From Anarhynchus alexandrinus (Eukaryota > Chordata > Aves > Charadriiformes > Charadriidae): DNA of 64,000 nucleotides. The DNA lies in assembly GCA_008711295.1 (NCBI GenBank), contig VUYV01000008.1, forward strand, positions 424,823 through 488,822. The letters run 5' to 3'. A program made the translations under genes and the position numbers. The notes under the pieces were generated by a model, which was not told where the DNA came from, did not search any database, and saw only the letters and a list, made by a program, of their open reading frames with translations. This document shows positions 47,365 through 59,300 of the stretch, piece by piece (the stretch's first letter is position 1; each line of letters opens with the position of its first letter).

Positions 47365-50300
47365 CTGCGGAGGAGAAGCGGCATTAGGAGCCGGCAGCCC
47401 ACGATGGGCACCCAGCCGTGCCGGGGCAGCTGGAAAGCACCGTATTTGGTCAAAGCAAAGCTCGGCACGAGGGCTCACACCACCCAAAGGTGGCTATGGC
47501 TCTTCGCCGGTTTCCCCGAGCCGTGCCTGCGGCCCCGGCTGGGTGCCGGGGCAAGGTTCAGCTCTCACCTGTTGCATAGGGCAGGTTGTACTGCGCCGGC
47601 AGCAGCGAGTACCCAAGGTGGTGGTGGTGGTGATGCGTCGAGAGCAGGCGCTGAGACGGAGAGGTGCGGGGCCGGTCGGCACTTCTGTCTCCCCCGCCAG
47701 CTCCTCCGACGCTGCTACAGCTCCCGCTGCCTCCCACCACCCCGCAGCCACTGCGGTCCCGCTCCTGAGACGTCTTCTCACTTATCTGGCGAGGAGAAAG
47801 CAGACCCACACTGAGGGACACTACCTGCTACCACAGGGTGCAGGGCAGCATCGGACCCATGCTGGATGCTCACGGCTGCCCCATCGGGATGATATTCCCC
47901 CCTGCCTTTGCCTAAAGGCTCCCCATGACACTACTGGGAGATGACGGGATGGCCAGTGACCAGCCCAAAAGCAGTAGGGAGGATGTAGGTCCTGTTTGAG
48001 GGCAGGTTGTTCCTCACTGTGTCAAAGCTCCGGCTCCGAGCTCAGCCCCAGAGGAGCTCATGACCCTACACTGCCATGGGATGGAGACAGCCCCTGCATC
48101 CCACCCACCAGAACCAGGGCTGAGGACAAGTGTCGCCCGGTCACTGCAGGGCCTGCAGAAGCCCTGGTGCTTCCCTGGGCCAGTTCTGCCCACAGGTTTG
48201 GCTTATCCATCCCAAAGGGGTTGCACAGCCCCAGGTCTCCTACAGCAGCAGGAATGGCAAAACCCCCCAGCAGGCAGAGTTGCTCCAGACTGTTTATAGG
48301 ATCCAGGGATCATCCCGCAGCTCACGCACAGAGCTGGACAAAGCCAGCGCCTTCCTGACCCTCACCGTGGGCGATTTGCTCTTGTAGTGGCTGGCATGCT
48401 GCTGCAGGATGTCCAGGGCCTTGGACTCCGAGCTGGATTTACAACTCACACTGGGGCTGGCTCGGGACTTGTCACTGTCGTCGCTCCCCGATGCCTTGCT
48501 TCCGTACGGGGAGAAGGAATAGCTGGAGGGTAGGTATGATCCTGCGGGGGGAGGAGAAAAAGCAGTCAGGGCATGAGGAGTGCGGGTGGCACAGTGGGAG
48601 CATGCAGCTCTGCACGTGTGCCTCCAGGAACGAAGAGGATGTCCCACAGCCATCCCCTGCTCCAGGAGCAGGGACAGCCTGGGAAGGGACGTCCCTGAGA
48701 AGACCCCCTCTCCCTACCTGGGTAATTCTGCATCATGACGGTGGGCATGGCCCGGTAGCTGGGGTGGTTGGGGTCGTACGACTGGCTGTAGGAGTAGCCG
48801 TGCATGTAGGGGATGTAGGACTGGTGCTGCGTGAGGGGTGAAGACACGGGGACATGGACGCTGGGTCTGGGGTCCTTCCCCACCATGCGAGCCTCCTCAG
48901 TGGGGGTCAGTTTGCACTCAGAGCTGGTGCTCTCCTTCCCGTCCTCCTTGGATGCGGCTTCTTTGCTTCGATTTCTTTCTTCCTTCAACTTTCGGTCCCT
49001 CTCCTCTTTCCACCGCTCATCCTCCGTCTTAATGTCCGAGTACTTTGCTGGATAAACGTAGGTCCACATCCGGGGCTCAGCTTCCTGCAAGAACCAACCA
49101 ATGGTCAGAACTGCCTCCCCCCAGCCCTGCCTGCCCCAAAACCAGGCTGGATTTGGAGACCAGCAAACCCCACTCCCCTTCCCTGGGCTCTCCTTGGCCC
49201 ATCCGTGGCCTCCCAGCCCCATCCTTTTGCTGGCCGCAAGAGAAACTCATGGGGTCCCATCACAAACAGAGGACAATGCATGTTCTCTGCTGTGACAGCC
49301 CTGGCAAACCCGTGGAACAAAGTCACAGTGAGGGGCTTCCTCCAGAAGAAAGCCCTCCTCCGGGCTGGCAGGCAGGGCCAAGCGGGCAGCGAGAGGGCAT
49401 TACCTGTCTGTACCAGAGCACAGGGTCCACCTCCGCTTGCCGGCCACACTCAGAGCCGGCCTTCGTCTCGGCGGTCTCCTTCCCGAGGTGGCTGGCCTCG
49501 CTCAGCTTCACCTTGAGCCCCTCAGCGACCTGGCTGCCGGACAGCTTGGAGGAGTCCTCCAGCTTGGGGATGATGACGGATTTGGCCATATCAGGACCTC
49601 CCTGCTCCTTGGCCTTGCTCAGCCCCGACTTGACGAGGTCCGTGAGGCTCGGGGCCTTGGTGAGTGTCGGGGGCATGGGCGGTTTTTGCTTCCATTCCTC
49701 TTTGAGCGCTGCCTCCCTCTCCTTCAAGCCCAGCTCCACTTTCTTCTCCAGCCCTCGCTGCTGCTGCTGCTCCAGGCTCTGCCGCTGCTTCTGCTGCTCC
49801 TCGTACTGCTGCCGGTAGGCAGGGTTGGTGCTCAGCAGGTGAGCATGGTAGCCCTGCTCGTTGTAGCCGTAGGGGGGCACGTAGGCGTACTGGTTGTAGT
49901 AGAGGGACTGCATGTACATGTTGGGACGCTGCTGGATGACCGAGGGCTGCTGGCTGGAGCCGCCGAGCTCTGCTTTCTTCTCTTCGCAGCCTTCACTCTT
50001 CACCTTCACCTCCGGGTTCTCCTGCTCCTCGTCCTTCTTCAGCTTCAAGGCCTGCGTGTCGGCTGCGGCTTGGCCACCAGGGTTCAAAGGTCCTGGGCTT
50101 GCCTGGGGGTAACCGGGGGAATAGTAGGTTTCAAAGCCTTGGTAATAGGGAGACTCTTTGCTCTGCGGTTGTGGGGGAAAAAGAGCTTTTTTGGCGCCTT
50201 CCTTGACCAGCTGCTCCGGATCCTTCCCCTTCACGCTCTCCAGCTTGCCCTCCCCGTCCTCCCCGGCGTCGGAGATGTCTGAGTAGGCCGGGCTGTTAGT

Positions 50301-53300
50301 CTTCACTGAGCTCGCCTCTGCCCCGTTCTGGGTGACAACGTGCAATGGGGTCATGGGTTGGGCTGAGTTGGTGTTCTCCAGCCTGCTGGCACCACCGATG
50401 GAGGGGCTCGGGGCGTTGTCGGTAAAGCTGTAGATTTTATCCGCCTCGGCCTTGATGCTGGCAAGCCGGCTCTGGTGGGGGTCGGACGAGCCATTCAGCA
50501 GCCCCTCACCTTTTATCCCCAGGTCGCTGGATTCCCCCCGGAAAGGGCTCTTGCCTTCCTCCGCTCTGCAGGCTTTGCCAGGAGTAAGAGGGTTTTCTAC
50601 TTCCTTGGGTTCCTTCTTCTTCTTGTCCTTCTTCTTCTTCTCCTTTGAAGGGGTGAGGGCAGGGTTGACCGCAAAGGGTTCTCCCATCACCGTAGGCTTG
50701 GGCTGGATGGGTTTGAGCTGAGGGCTGTTAGGCATGGTCTGGACCACGGTGGTGGCAAGGCCCGTGGAGGAACCAGGGGTGGCTGTGGTGAGGGTGGCAG
50801 TCTGGAAAGTGTAAATTGGCTGGGGGGGGATGGCTGGCGCAATGGGTCTGGCAGACTTCAAGCTTTTGGATGGGATCTTCTCCGGCTTAGTGCCAGATGC
50901 CTTCTTTGACTTGTCCTTATCAACACACCGCTTCTCCAGCGAGTCAAAGCCGTCGTTACTGGTCTCATCGGCCACAGATGGACCATCTTCAGAGCCATCA
51001 TTGGACAGGGCACCTGGGTCGGTGTCTCCTTCCCCACCCAGCTTCTTCTTGCAGGGGACCTTGGCGCTGAACTTGCTGGATGGGGAGGGACTGTGGGGCT
51101 CCATCAAGCGCACCTTGGGGGTGGCCGAGCGAGCTGGCGAGAGCGAACCCTTCTGAGAGACAGCAGCGCCATTGCAGCTCCCAATGTCCGCATGCAGGGA
51201 GGGCTCCTCGCCATACTCACTGTCCACATCCGCCTCCAGCTTGCTGTCATCGTCTGTGTGTGCGTGGGCCTGGTGGTACTTCAGCCCATTGATGTGCTTG
51301 TACTTCTTGTTACAGTTTGGGTGGGGACAGTCAATGAGGATGGGAGAAGGGCAGTTTCGGTCGAGGACAGCTGGCTCCACCTTGACGGTGGCAGGTGGCA
51401 CAGCTGCCGAGCCCATCGAGTTCGTGCGGATGCGTTTGCTGCCCTTGGAGTCCTCCGAGCTGGAGTTCAGCTCCATGTCGGAGAGGGGTTTGCTCTTCCG
51501 CTTGGTGACAGAGGAGGGACTGGCCTTCACGTCCTCCGCAGTGCCGCCGGGCGGCGTGCGGTGGTCTGAGGAGTTCTGGCTTCCCCGGCGCCCTTTGCTG
51601 TTGGCTCCTGCCCGCGTCTTGCTGCTGGTGCTGGTCCCTTTGCTGTCTGAGGCGGCAGCGGTCTCATTGACGGGTGTGTTGCTGTTGGGGCGCACGCGTT
51701 TGCCCCTGCCCCGGCCGTTGCGCATCTCCAGGTCGCTGGTAGGAGAGTCACAGAACCTGCAGGGAGGAGGACAAGGAGATTTTAATGGAGAGACGGCTGT
51801 GCCGGACTACGCCACCCCCACTGCGCGGTGGGGACCCACTTCCTCCCTTGCTATCAATCCCGCAGGCTCGTCCCCCCACCGCTCCAGTAAAGAGGAATCG
51901 GCAAGAGAGATCCAATGGCAAATACTCAACCACCTCCAGTCTCCAGGATGAGAGCGCCTGTGACTGCAGGGGCAAAGAGCCATGGGAGCAGCTCAGTTGG
52001 CCAAGGAGGAGATGCTACCCCCACAGGCACAGGGCAGAGCATACCGGGTGCCACGGGGGCCGTACGTAGCTGGGTTTGCGCTCTGCGCCAGGGCACTGCT
52101 GGACCCCGCTGCCTGCTTACCGGGGAGGTGCCCAGTCATGCTGCGTGCAGTCGAGCAGCGTCCCCACATATGTCTTGTTCCTCCAGGTGACGTTGACCAC
52201 CAGCATACCTGTAAGGGAAGGGGAGAGGGTCAGACGGGGCCAGGTGTGACCCCACGGTGTCTCACCCTTCCCTAGGCATTAAGGCAAAAGGGGATCTACC
52301 CCTCGAGGTAGGCAGGAGGAAGAGCTCAGCTCTAGGGCTGGAGGAAGGCAGACAAGGGGTCTTGGGCTCTCGGGGGAGGTCAGACCTTGAGCTCTGGGCT
52401 GGAGGGACACCAAGACAGGAGCTGGAGACCACTGGCTCATCCCATCTCTGACCATCGCTGGCTCTCTGGCCAGCATCCACCCAACCTCTCCTCCTCAGTG
52501 CTCTTCCCTATTTTCACGAGGATGCTAAAACCAGCAACCCCCAGAGGGCTGCAGGGTTTTGGCCGTGAAGATCCACATTGGCTCCACGTGCGCTTGGGTA
52601 GGATAGGGAAGGTGATCTCCGGGGAGTGAGGGCTGAGAACCCACCAGGGGAGATGCAGACAGCCCCCAGCAAGGCTGGGGAGCCCAACGTGGAGCTGCAG
52701 ACCCCCCAGCAGGGCTATGTCCCCCATGCGTGGTCGTGAACCCCACAGTCCTCCGGAAAAGGCTGTTATTGCCACTAGATGGCAAGCTGAGTCCAGCATC
52801 CCCACGCAGGCGACCACCCCTGGCAGGAAAACCCAATCTTGGGGGAACAACCCTCATCCCCCAGTTTCGCTTTGCTCCCACCCCCCCCAGGACACCCATC
52901 AGCCCCGTATCTCTGCCTGCAGAACCATACGTGGGGTCACATCTTCTCCCATCGGGGAGAAAAGTCATCGGGCATTTGGTAAACTTGATGGTTTCAGCTT
53001 TTTCATGCCAATTCAAGAAGAGAAGCAGCCTGGCTCACACCCGTGCTGAGGACGTGGACCCTCAGCATCAATTCTTGGTGGGGGGTTCTTTTGCAGCATC
53101 ACTCAGCTTTGTGGATATTTGCTCCCTGCCATGGACCGCTCTGATTACTGCAGAACTAATTTGACCGGGAGTGGAGTCGAGTTGCGCCGAGTGCATTTAT
53201 CTGAGGCAAGGTAAAAACTCAGGAGATATAAAACTCGTTTACAAGGGTTGATGACCGTGGCAAGATATACAGTCGCACGGCCCTGGGAGATGGATGGAGC

Positions 53301-56300
53301 CGAGGGAGCCCAGAGCAGCTGTGCCTGAAGCACTTTTATAAATCTCAGCCTGTATCCCCCGTTGTGCCGTGCCAGCAGCCAGCTGCAGGCTTCGGGAGGG
53401 ATAATATACAGAGCCGAGGTCCGACACGTGGGTCTCCTTCGGAAAGAGAAATGAAATGCAGGTCTTCTCTTTCTTCTTCTCCTCCTGGAAAACTCTGGGT
53501 GCTCTGGTGGGAGCAGGTCATGGGAATGCATGGTGCCAACACGCGGCCAAGACCTACAGCCAGCTCATCCTGGTGAGCAGGAGAAGCTGGTCCTGCCTTC
53601 AGAGGAAGGTGCTGGGGACCTGCCTTAACACGGATGCAGCTGGAACGCGATGCTGGAGACAACGCAGCGTGCAAATGAGCAGCGAAACTAACTGCCAGGA
53701 ACCTGCAGCCCCATGCAAGAAGAAAGGGGGATGCTGATCCCAGGTCTTCACCCCCCATGCCTCCTAACATAGCATTTTTTGGGGGGCAAAAGTCTGTCCC
53801 CCCTTTCCTTAAAACCCAGGGAAACAGCTGCTGCATTGTGCACCCCAGTCCAAGCCTGCCATCCCCAGGACAGCTCCATGAAGCCACCATGGGATGCTCC
53901 CAGAAGCCACCATGGGATGCTCCCAGAAGCCTGAGAAGGACCAAGCATTGCTGAGGGATCAGCAGCCCCAACTTAGACCCCATCCTGGGGACCAGCTTAT
54001 CCCTCCCAGCCACAGGGCTCAGAGGAGAAGCTCCCTCTGCCCTCCTCGCCGCGCAGCCAGTGCCAGTTCAATCTCTCTTTGAAGCCAGCGAAGACCATGC
54101 GCTGCTGGAAGTTAATTGCGCGACAAGCCACTGGAGGCTCTTGCGCATCCCGAGGCTGATGTGCGATATTAGAAAGGACGTGCTGGCTTTTTTTTTTCAC
54201 CACCACCACCGCGATCACAGGAGAGAGATGAAAGACGAAGGGACGAAGCGAGCCAGCACGCAGCCGTCCCTCCCTTCCCCGTTGGAGCGTCAACCCTCCA
54301 ACACACACTAGCCTATATTTAACCCGCTGCAACCAATCATACCAAATCCCCTCCTAATCCTCCAACAATAACCCAGGACAATTTAAACCCCAGGGATAGA
54401 TCCTAAGCAGCTTTTTTCACCCGCCATGTCCCCCTCCTGGTGCAGGATGATGAGCAGGCATGGGTAGGGCAAGGGCGGGCAGCGAGGAGGCAACGCATTC
54501 GTGTCCCCAAGGCTGGAGATGCTCACGCACAAAGAGCCAACAGAGATGCTCTTGCAGAGGACGAATCCCACTCAGATGACCACAGCCCCACCTGGTTTCA
54601 TGGGAAGGTGACACCTTGGATGTTCTTAAGCAATCGATGCCACCCAAATTTGGGTGCAAACCGCTCAGCACCCCAGTCACCGCATATTCATGTCACCGCA
54701 GAGTCACATGCCAGCAGGAAAAATTAACGGTGGGTTGATGGTGCCAGGTTGCTGTCTAAAAAGACGGCGTAGGAGATTATCCATTTTTACAGGATTAAGA
54801 GATAAAGGGAGCTGAGGGATGCAAAAAAGCATCGCCTGGTCCTTGTACAGTCCCCGCACGGGTGCTCTGTAGCAGCAGAGCTGGGTGTACCCAGCTGGTG
54901 GGGACATGGGATAGACAAGGACAACGCTGCATGAAGTCCTCGGTCCCAACGCGGCCCTAAATTAGACCAGACTAAGCCCTTCTGATGGAAAATCCCTGCT
55001 GGGGCACAGCTCTTCCATCTTAAAATGTAGGTGGTGGTGTCTGCTTGCAGACTGGGGCTGTGGGCCCCAGGAGCCATCACATCGGGGGGAAACGTGCCCC
55101 AGGTCCCACCAAGCGCCCTAAGGGTGCTTGGGGGGACCTGGGGCACGTTTCCCCCCCTTGCAAAGATGAAGCTCCCAAGCCCAACAAAGAACATCTCAAA
55201 ACTCTGCTGAGAAACCAGGGTTCCAGCACCTGTGGCAAGGAGGGATACCTTCAGACCCACACATGGCCAGTTCATTGTGTGGCTCAACATCACCCAACCG
55301 TGATACTACTGGACCAGCAAGGTCAGGTCCTCAAGCATCACGGGGACTGTTAGGGTTGTTGGAGGAGCGTCCCCAGCCTTGTGGAGAGCAAGGAGATGTT
55401 GCCTCTGCAGTTGGAGAGGGCAGGCACCGACAGCTCTGCTAGTTTTCTGCTAATTTTGGGGTGTAGGGGACCTCTGCAAGGCAAAGGGACAACAGGTGGT
55501 GGCATTTCCCACTCCTGGGAGAGGCAGTTTGCCTGCAGATCCATGAACCAGCTCAGATCCAGGGCCAGTGTAGCCACCCCATCCCATCTGCACTGGTGAG
55601 CAGCAGCAGGTATCCATCCTGCACTGATCCTGGTCCAGGGCACCACCAAACCTCCAGCACCTGGAAGCGTTCAAGGTACTTCTTCCATGAATTTCTCCTC
55701 CAGCTGCATCACTTGGGATGCCCCGGCTTTGGGATGCCCCTTCTTCCATGAATGCCTCCTCCAGCTGCATCACCTTTGGGATGCCCTGGCTTTGGGGTGT
55801 CCCTTCTTCCATGAATGCCTCCTCCAGCTGCATCACTTTTGGGACGCTCCAGCTTTGCCATAAGCCCTGCTCGCATGCAGAGAGCCTGGCCTGACCCATA
55901 GCGCCCAGGCTTTAGGACACAACACCCAAAGCTGGTGGATGGCCATCGTGCAACAGCTCCGCTGTTGCTGCCAGGAGAGCAGAGGACAGCACGTGGCAGG
56001 GGATGGCCAGCACAAGGGCCATCTCACCCAGCAAAAGGGCCACCTCGCCCAGCAAGGAGAGAGATTGCTCAGCAATTGCCACCACAGGCAAAACAGGCTC
56101 GACTGGGGAAATTAATTTAATTTATTGCCGATCTAATCAGATGGGGATAATGAGAAATAAAACCCAAATCTTAAAATGCCCCCCCCCCCCCTTCTTCCCG
56201 GGCTCAATTTCACTCCCAGATTCTCTACCTCCTCCCCCTGAGCGGCACAGTGGGATGGGGAGTGGGGGTTATGGTCAGTTCAACACATGTTGTCTCCAGT

Positions 56301-59300
56301 GTGGGGTCCTCCCATGGGAGACAGTCCTCCACCAACTTCTCCAATGTGGGTCCTTCCCACGGGCTGCAGTTCTTCATGAACTGCTCCAGCATGGGTCCCT
56401 TCCACAGGCTGCAGACCTTCAGGAGCAAACTGCTCCAGCGTGGGTCCCTCGTGGGGCCAGAAGACCTGCTCCAGCATGGGCTCCTCTCTCTCCACAGGCT
56501 GCAGCTGCTCCTGCTCCAGCGCGGGCTCTCCACAGGGTCACAGCTTCCTTCAGGGTACATCCCCCTGCTCCGGTGTGGGGTCCTCCATGGGCTGCAGGTG
56601 GATATCTGCTCCACCATGGACCTCCAGGGGCTGCAGGGGGACAGCCTGCCTCACTGTGGTCTTCACCAGGGGCTGCATGGGAGTCTCTGCTCCAGCACCT
56701 GGAGCACCTCCTCCCCCTCCTCCTTCACTGACCTTGGTGTCCACAGAGTTATTTCTCTTACATCTTCTCACTCCTCTCTCTGGATGCCGCTGCCCAGCAG
56801 TTTTTTACCCCTTCTTAAATATATTACCACAGAGGCGCTACCACCATCGCTGATGGGCTCAGCCTTGGCCAGCGACAGGTCCGTCTTGGAGTCAGCTGGA
56901 GCTGGCTCTGTAGGACATGAGGGAAGCTTCTGGCATCTTCTCACAGAAGCCACCCCTGGAGTCCCCCACTACCACAACCTTGCCACACAAAGCCAATACA
57001 GTCTCCCGGGCAGGGTCAGAGGGAGACAGGATCTTTCCATTAAACCATGTGGGTATGGAGGCTCAGATGGTGGATTAGACACTGGCCATCTAACGCCCTG
57101 CTTTCCAAGGGACAGGAGGGCTACAAGAGGGGCCTCGGATGCTGGAGTATGGAAAAAGCAGCAGGAAAACCTTCAGCTTGAGTCACACCAAGGGACAAGG
57201 AGCCAGCAAGGGTGTGTTTGTAGGTCCTGGTGACCAAAGTGACTGTGGGAAGTCGCACCACTTGTCGCCGATCCCATGGGATGGGCATTTCGTTCACCAG
57301 GACCTGCTGAACACGCACAACACCCACTGCCATGCTCCTTCCCAAACCCCACAACAAGAGTCCACGTTTGGTAACCGTGATGATGTGAGCCAGGTCCTGA
57401 CATCATCCTGCAAGAGGATGGCTCGTCCCACTGCAACCCATGCTGGCCAGCACCCACGTGGGACTGGGGGCCACAGCTCCCTCTCTATGGCCTGAAGCCT
57501 ATCCAGAAGACGCCTCCAGGATTTTGGGAACCTTGGTGCCTTCTCAAGGCTTGGCAGGGCGGGCAGAGCACAGCCACGGCACCAAGCCCCCCGGGGCCAA
57601 CTGCGAGGAGCCCAGACCTCCATCCTCATGCTCCCAAAGAGGGAGGCAGAGGAATGGAAAGCAATTCAGCTCCCAGCAAAGCGTGGCAGAGCAGCTTGCA
57701 GCTCGAGAGCCTCCTTGTAAACAAGCCCTTTAATCCAGCACTCGGCAGCTAAAGCAGGAGCCCCAGCTGGTATCACCTGGGGCAGCCACAGACGTGCCTT
57801 AGGGAGAGGGACACGAGCAATAGTCCTGTCTGGAGCAGAATATTGCTCACCTGTTGATAAAACAGCCTCCGTACAAAGCCGACAGATGCTTCGAGAGCGA
57901 TAAGCGGTGCATAAGCTCTCCTCCAGCTCCCCACACTGTCAAGCCAGCAGATATTAGACACGAAGCGGTGGCGCCCGGGGAGCACCGGGGAATGATGCAT
58001 AATAAAGCTCTTCTTCTCTACGCCGACACACAAGCAGCCACCGTGCTCAGGGGGTTTGCAGCCTCCCTATCCATCAGTGAAACAGGAGGAGGGTGCAAGG
58101 CAGCAGCCCGAAACACCAGCAACCCTCACAGCGTTGGAGACGAGATGCCCCATCACTGAGTGGCACTGGATGATGCTCCCACCCAGAGCGAGCCGCCAGA
58201 TTGCTGATCTGAAGATGAGAGGGGTCGCAGCCACACTGTCAAGGCTTTAGGAGGCTTCAGAGGAGCGCGCTGAGCCTGTGCGTTGGCTCAGCAACCTTGG
58301 AGGGGATTTACAACCGCTCGTTACTTTGGAAAATGCCATTAAAGCAAACAAGAAATCCATATTCCTGCTCCTCACCCTTGCTGTATCAGCCTTACAGTCA
58401 CCTCCTGTTCCCAGGTTTGAGTATAGACAGCTCTAAAGACCAGAGCGTGTACGTAAGGGATGGTGTAGCCTCCTTCGAAGCTCCAAAGCCCATCTATATG
58501 CAGTGCAATCCTGGCACATCCCCCTTTTTCAAACATCCCCAGAGACAAAGACCAACCGGAGTCACAACTGAAAGCCGCAGGTAACGGCGAGGCAGAACAT
58601 TCAACATGCAAAGCCATCAAATTTTGGGGTCACGGTTACGGTAAAACCTTCCAGTCTTTGCCCTCACTGTCCAAGCCTTTTCCATCCTCTCCCAATCTAC
58701 AGCATCCCTCTCCTGCTCTGAGCAAGGACATGTCCGCATTGGCATCTGCAGACCCTGAGGACACGCACACTCCATCATACCCTCACAAGATGTTTGTAAA
58801 CACACAATCCAAACACCCGGAATGCGTGAAGCTCAGCCACAGGCGACCTGCCGCCACCATTCCAGCACAGAGCTGGAGGGAGGGATGCAGAGGGAGTCTG
58901 CTGTGGTGCTGCCACGCCACAATCCTCACTGCTTGGAGGGTCTGCGTGTCAGACACTGACTTGTTTTGGTTGCGAGCGGCATCAGCGTGGTGCTGGAACA
59001 CAGTCTGCTCACTGTGAGCAGAGGTGAGGAGGTGACGTGCTCCAAGCCAGGTGACACCAGCTCCGCGGAAGGGGATGGAGGAGACCTGGCAGCTAACGAG
59101 GCAGCAAACAGAGCGATGTTTTCCGGTATAATTAGATCGGTTAATAGTTCCTGCAGATCGAAATCACACCTAACAGAATTAGGGGAACTGCCAAGACAGC
59201 TGCTCCCACCAAAGGCCTTGCAATAAAACACATTCCCTGCACAAGACGGGCTCGGCAAAGGGACAGTGTCACCAGGGTGGCTACGGGAGAGCACACACAA

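Noticed and set aside
49437..50282. A 281-codon plus-strand frame with Leu-rich, membrane-like composition
   Set aside because: It is the antisense of the GC-rich ZNF609 main exon; the Leu runs are the reverse complement of Gln and Lys/Glu codons.
51080..51569. Antisense frames opposite the zinc-finger-coding part of ZNF609
   Set aside because: Shadows of the real minus-strand exon, without start context or splice signals of their own.
56250..57233. A 327-codon plus-strand frame rich in Ser, Leu and His
   Set aside because: It is the antisense of the endogenous LTR and its internal degenerate repeats, and continues into flanking intron. No retroviral or host protein similarity.
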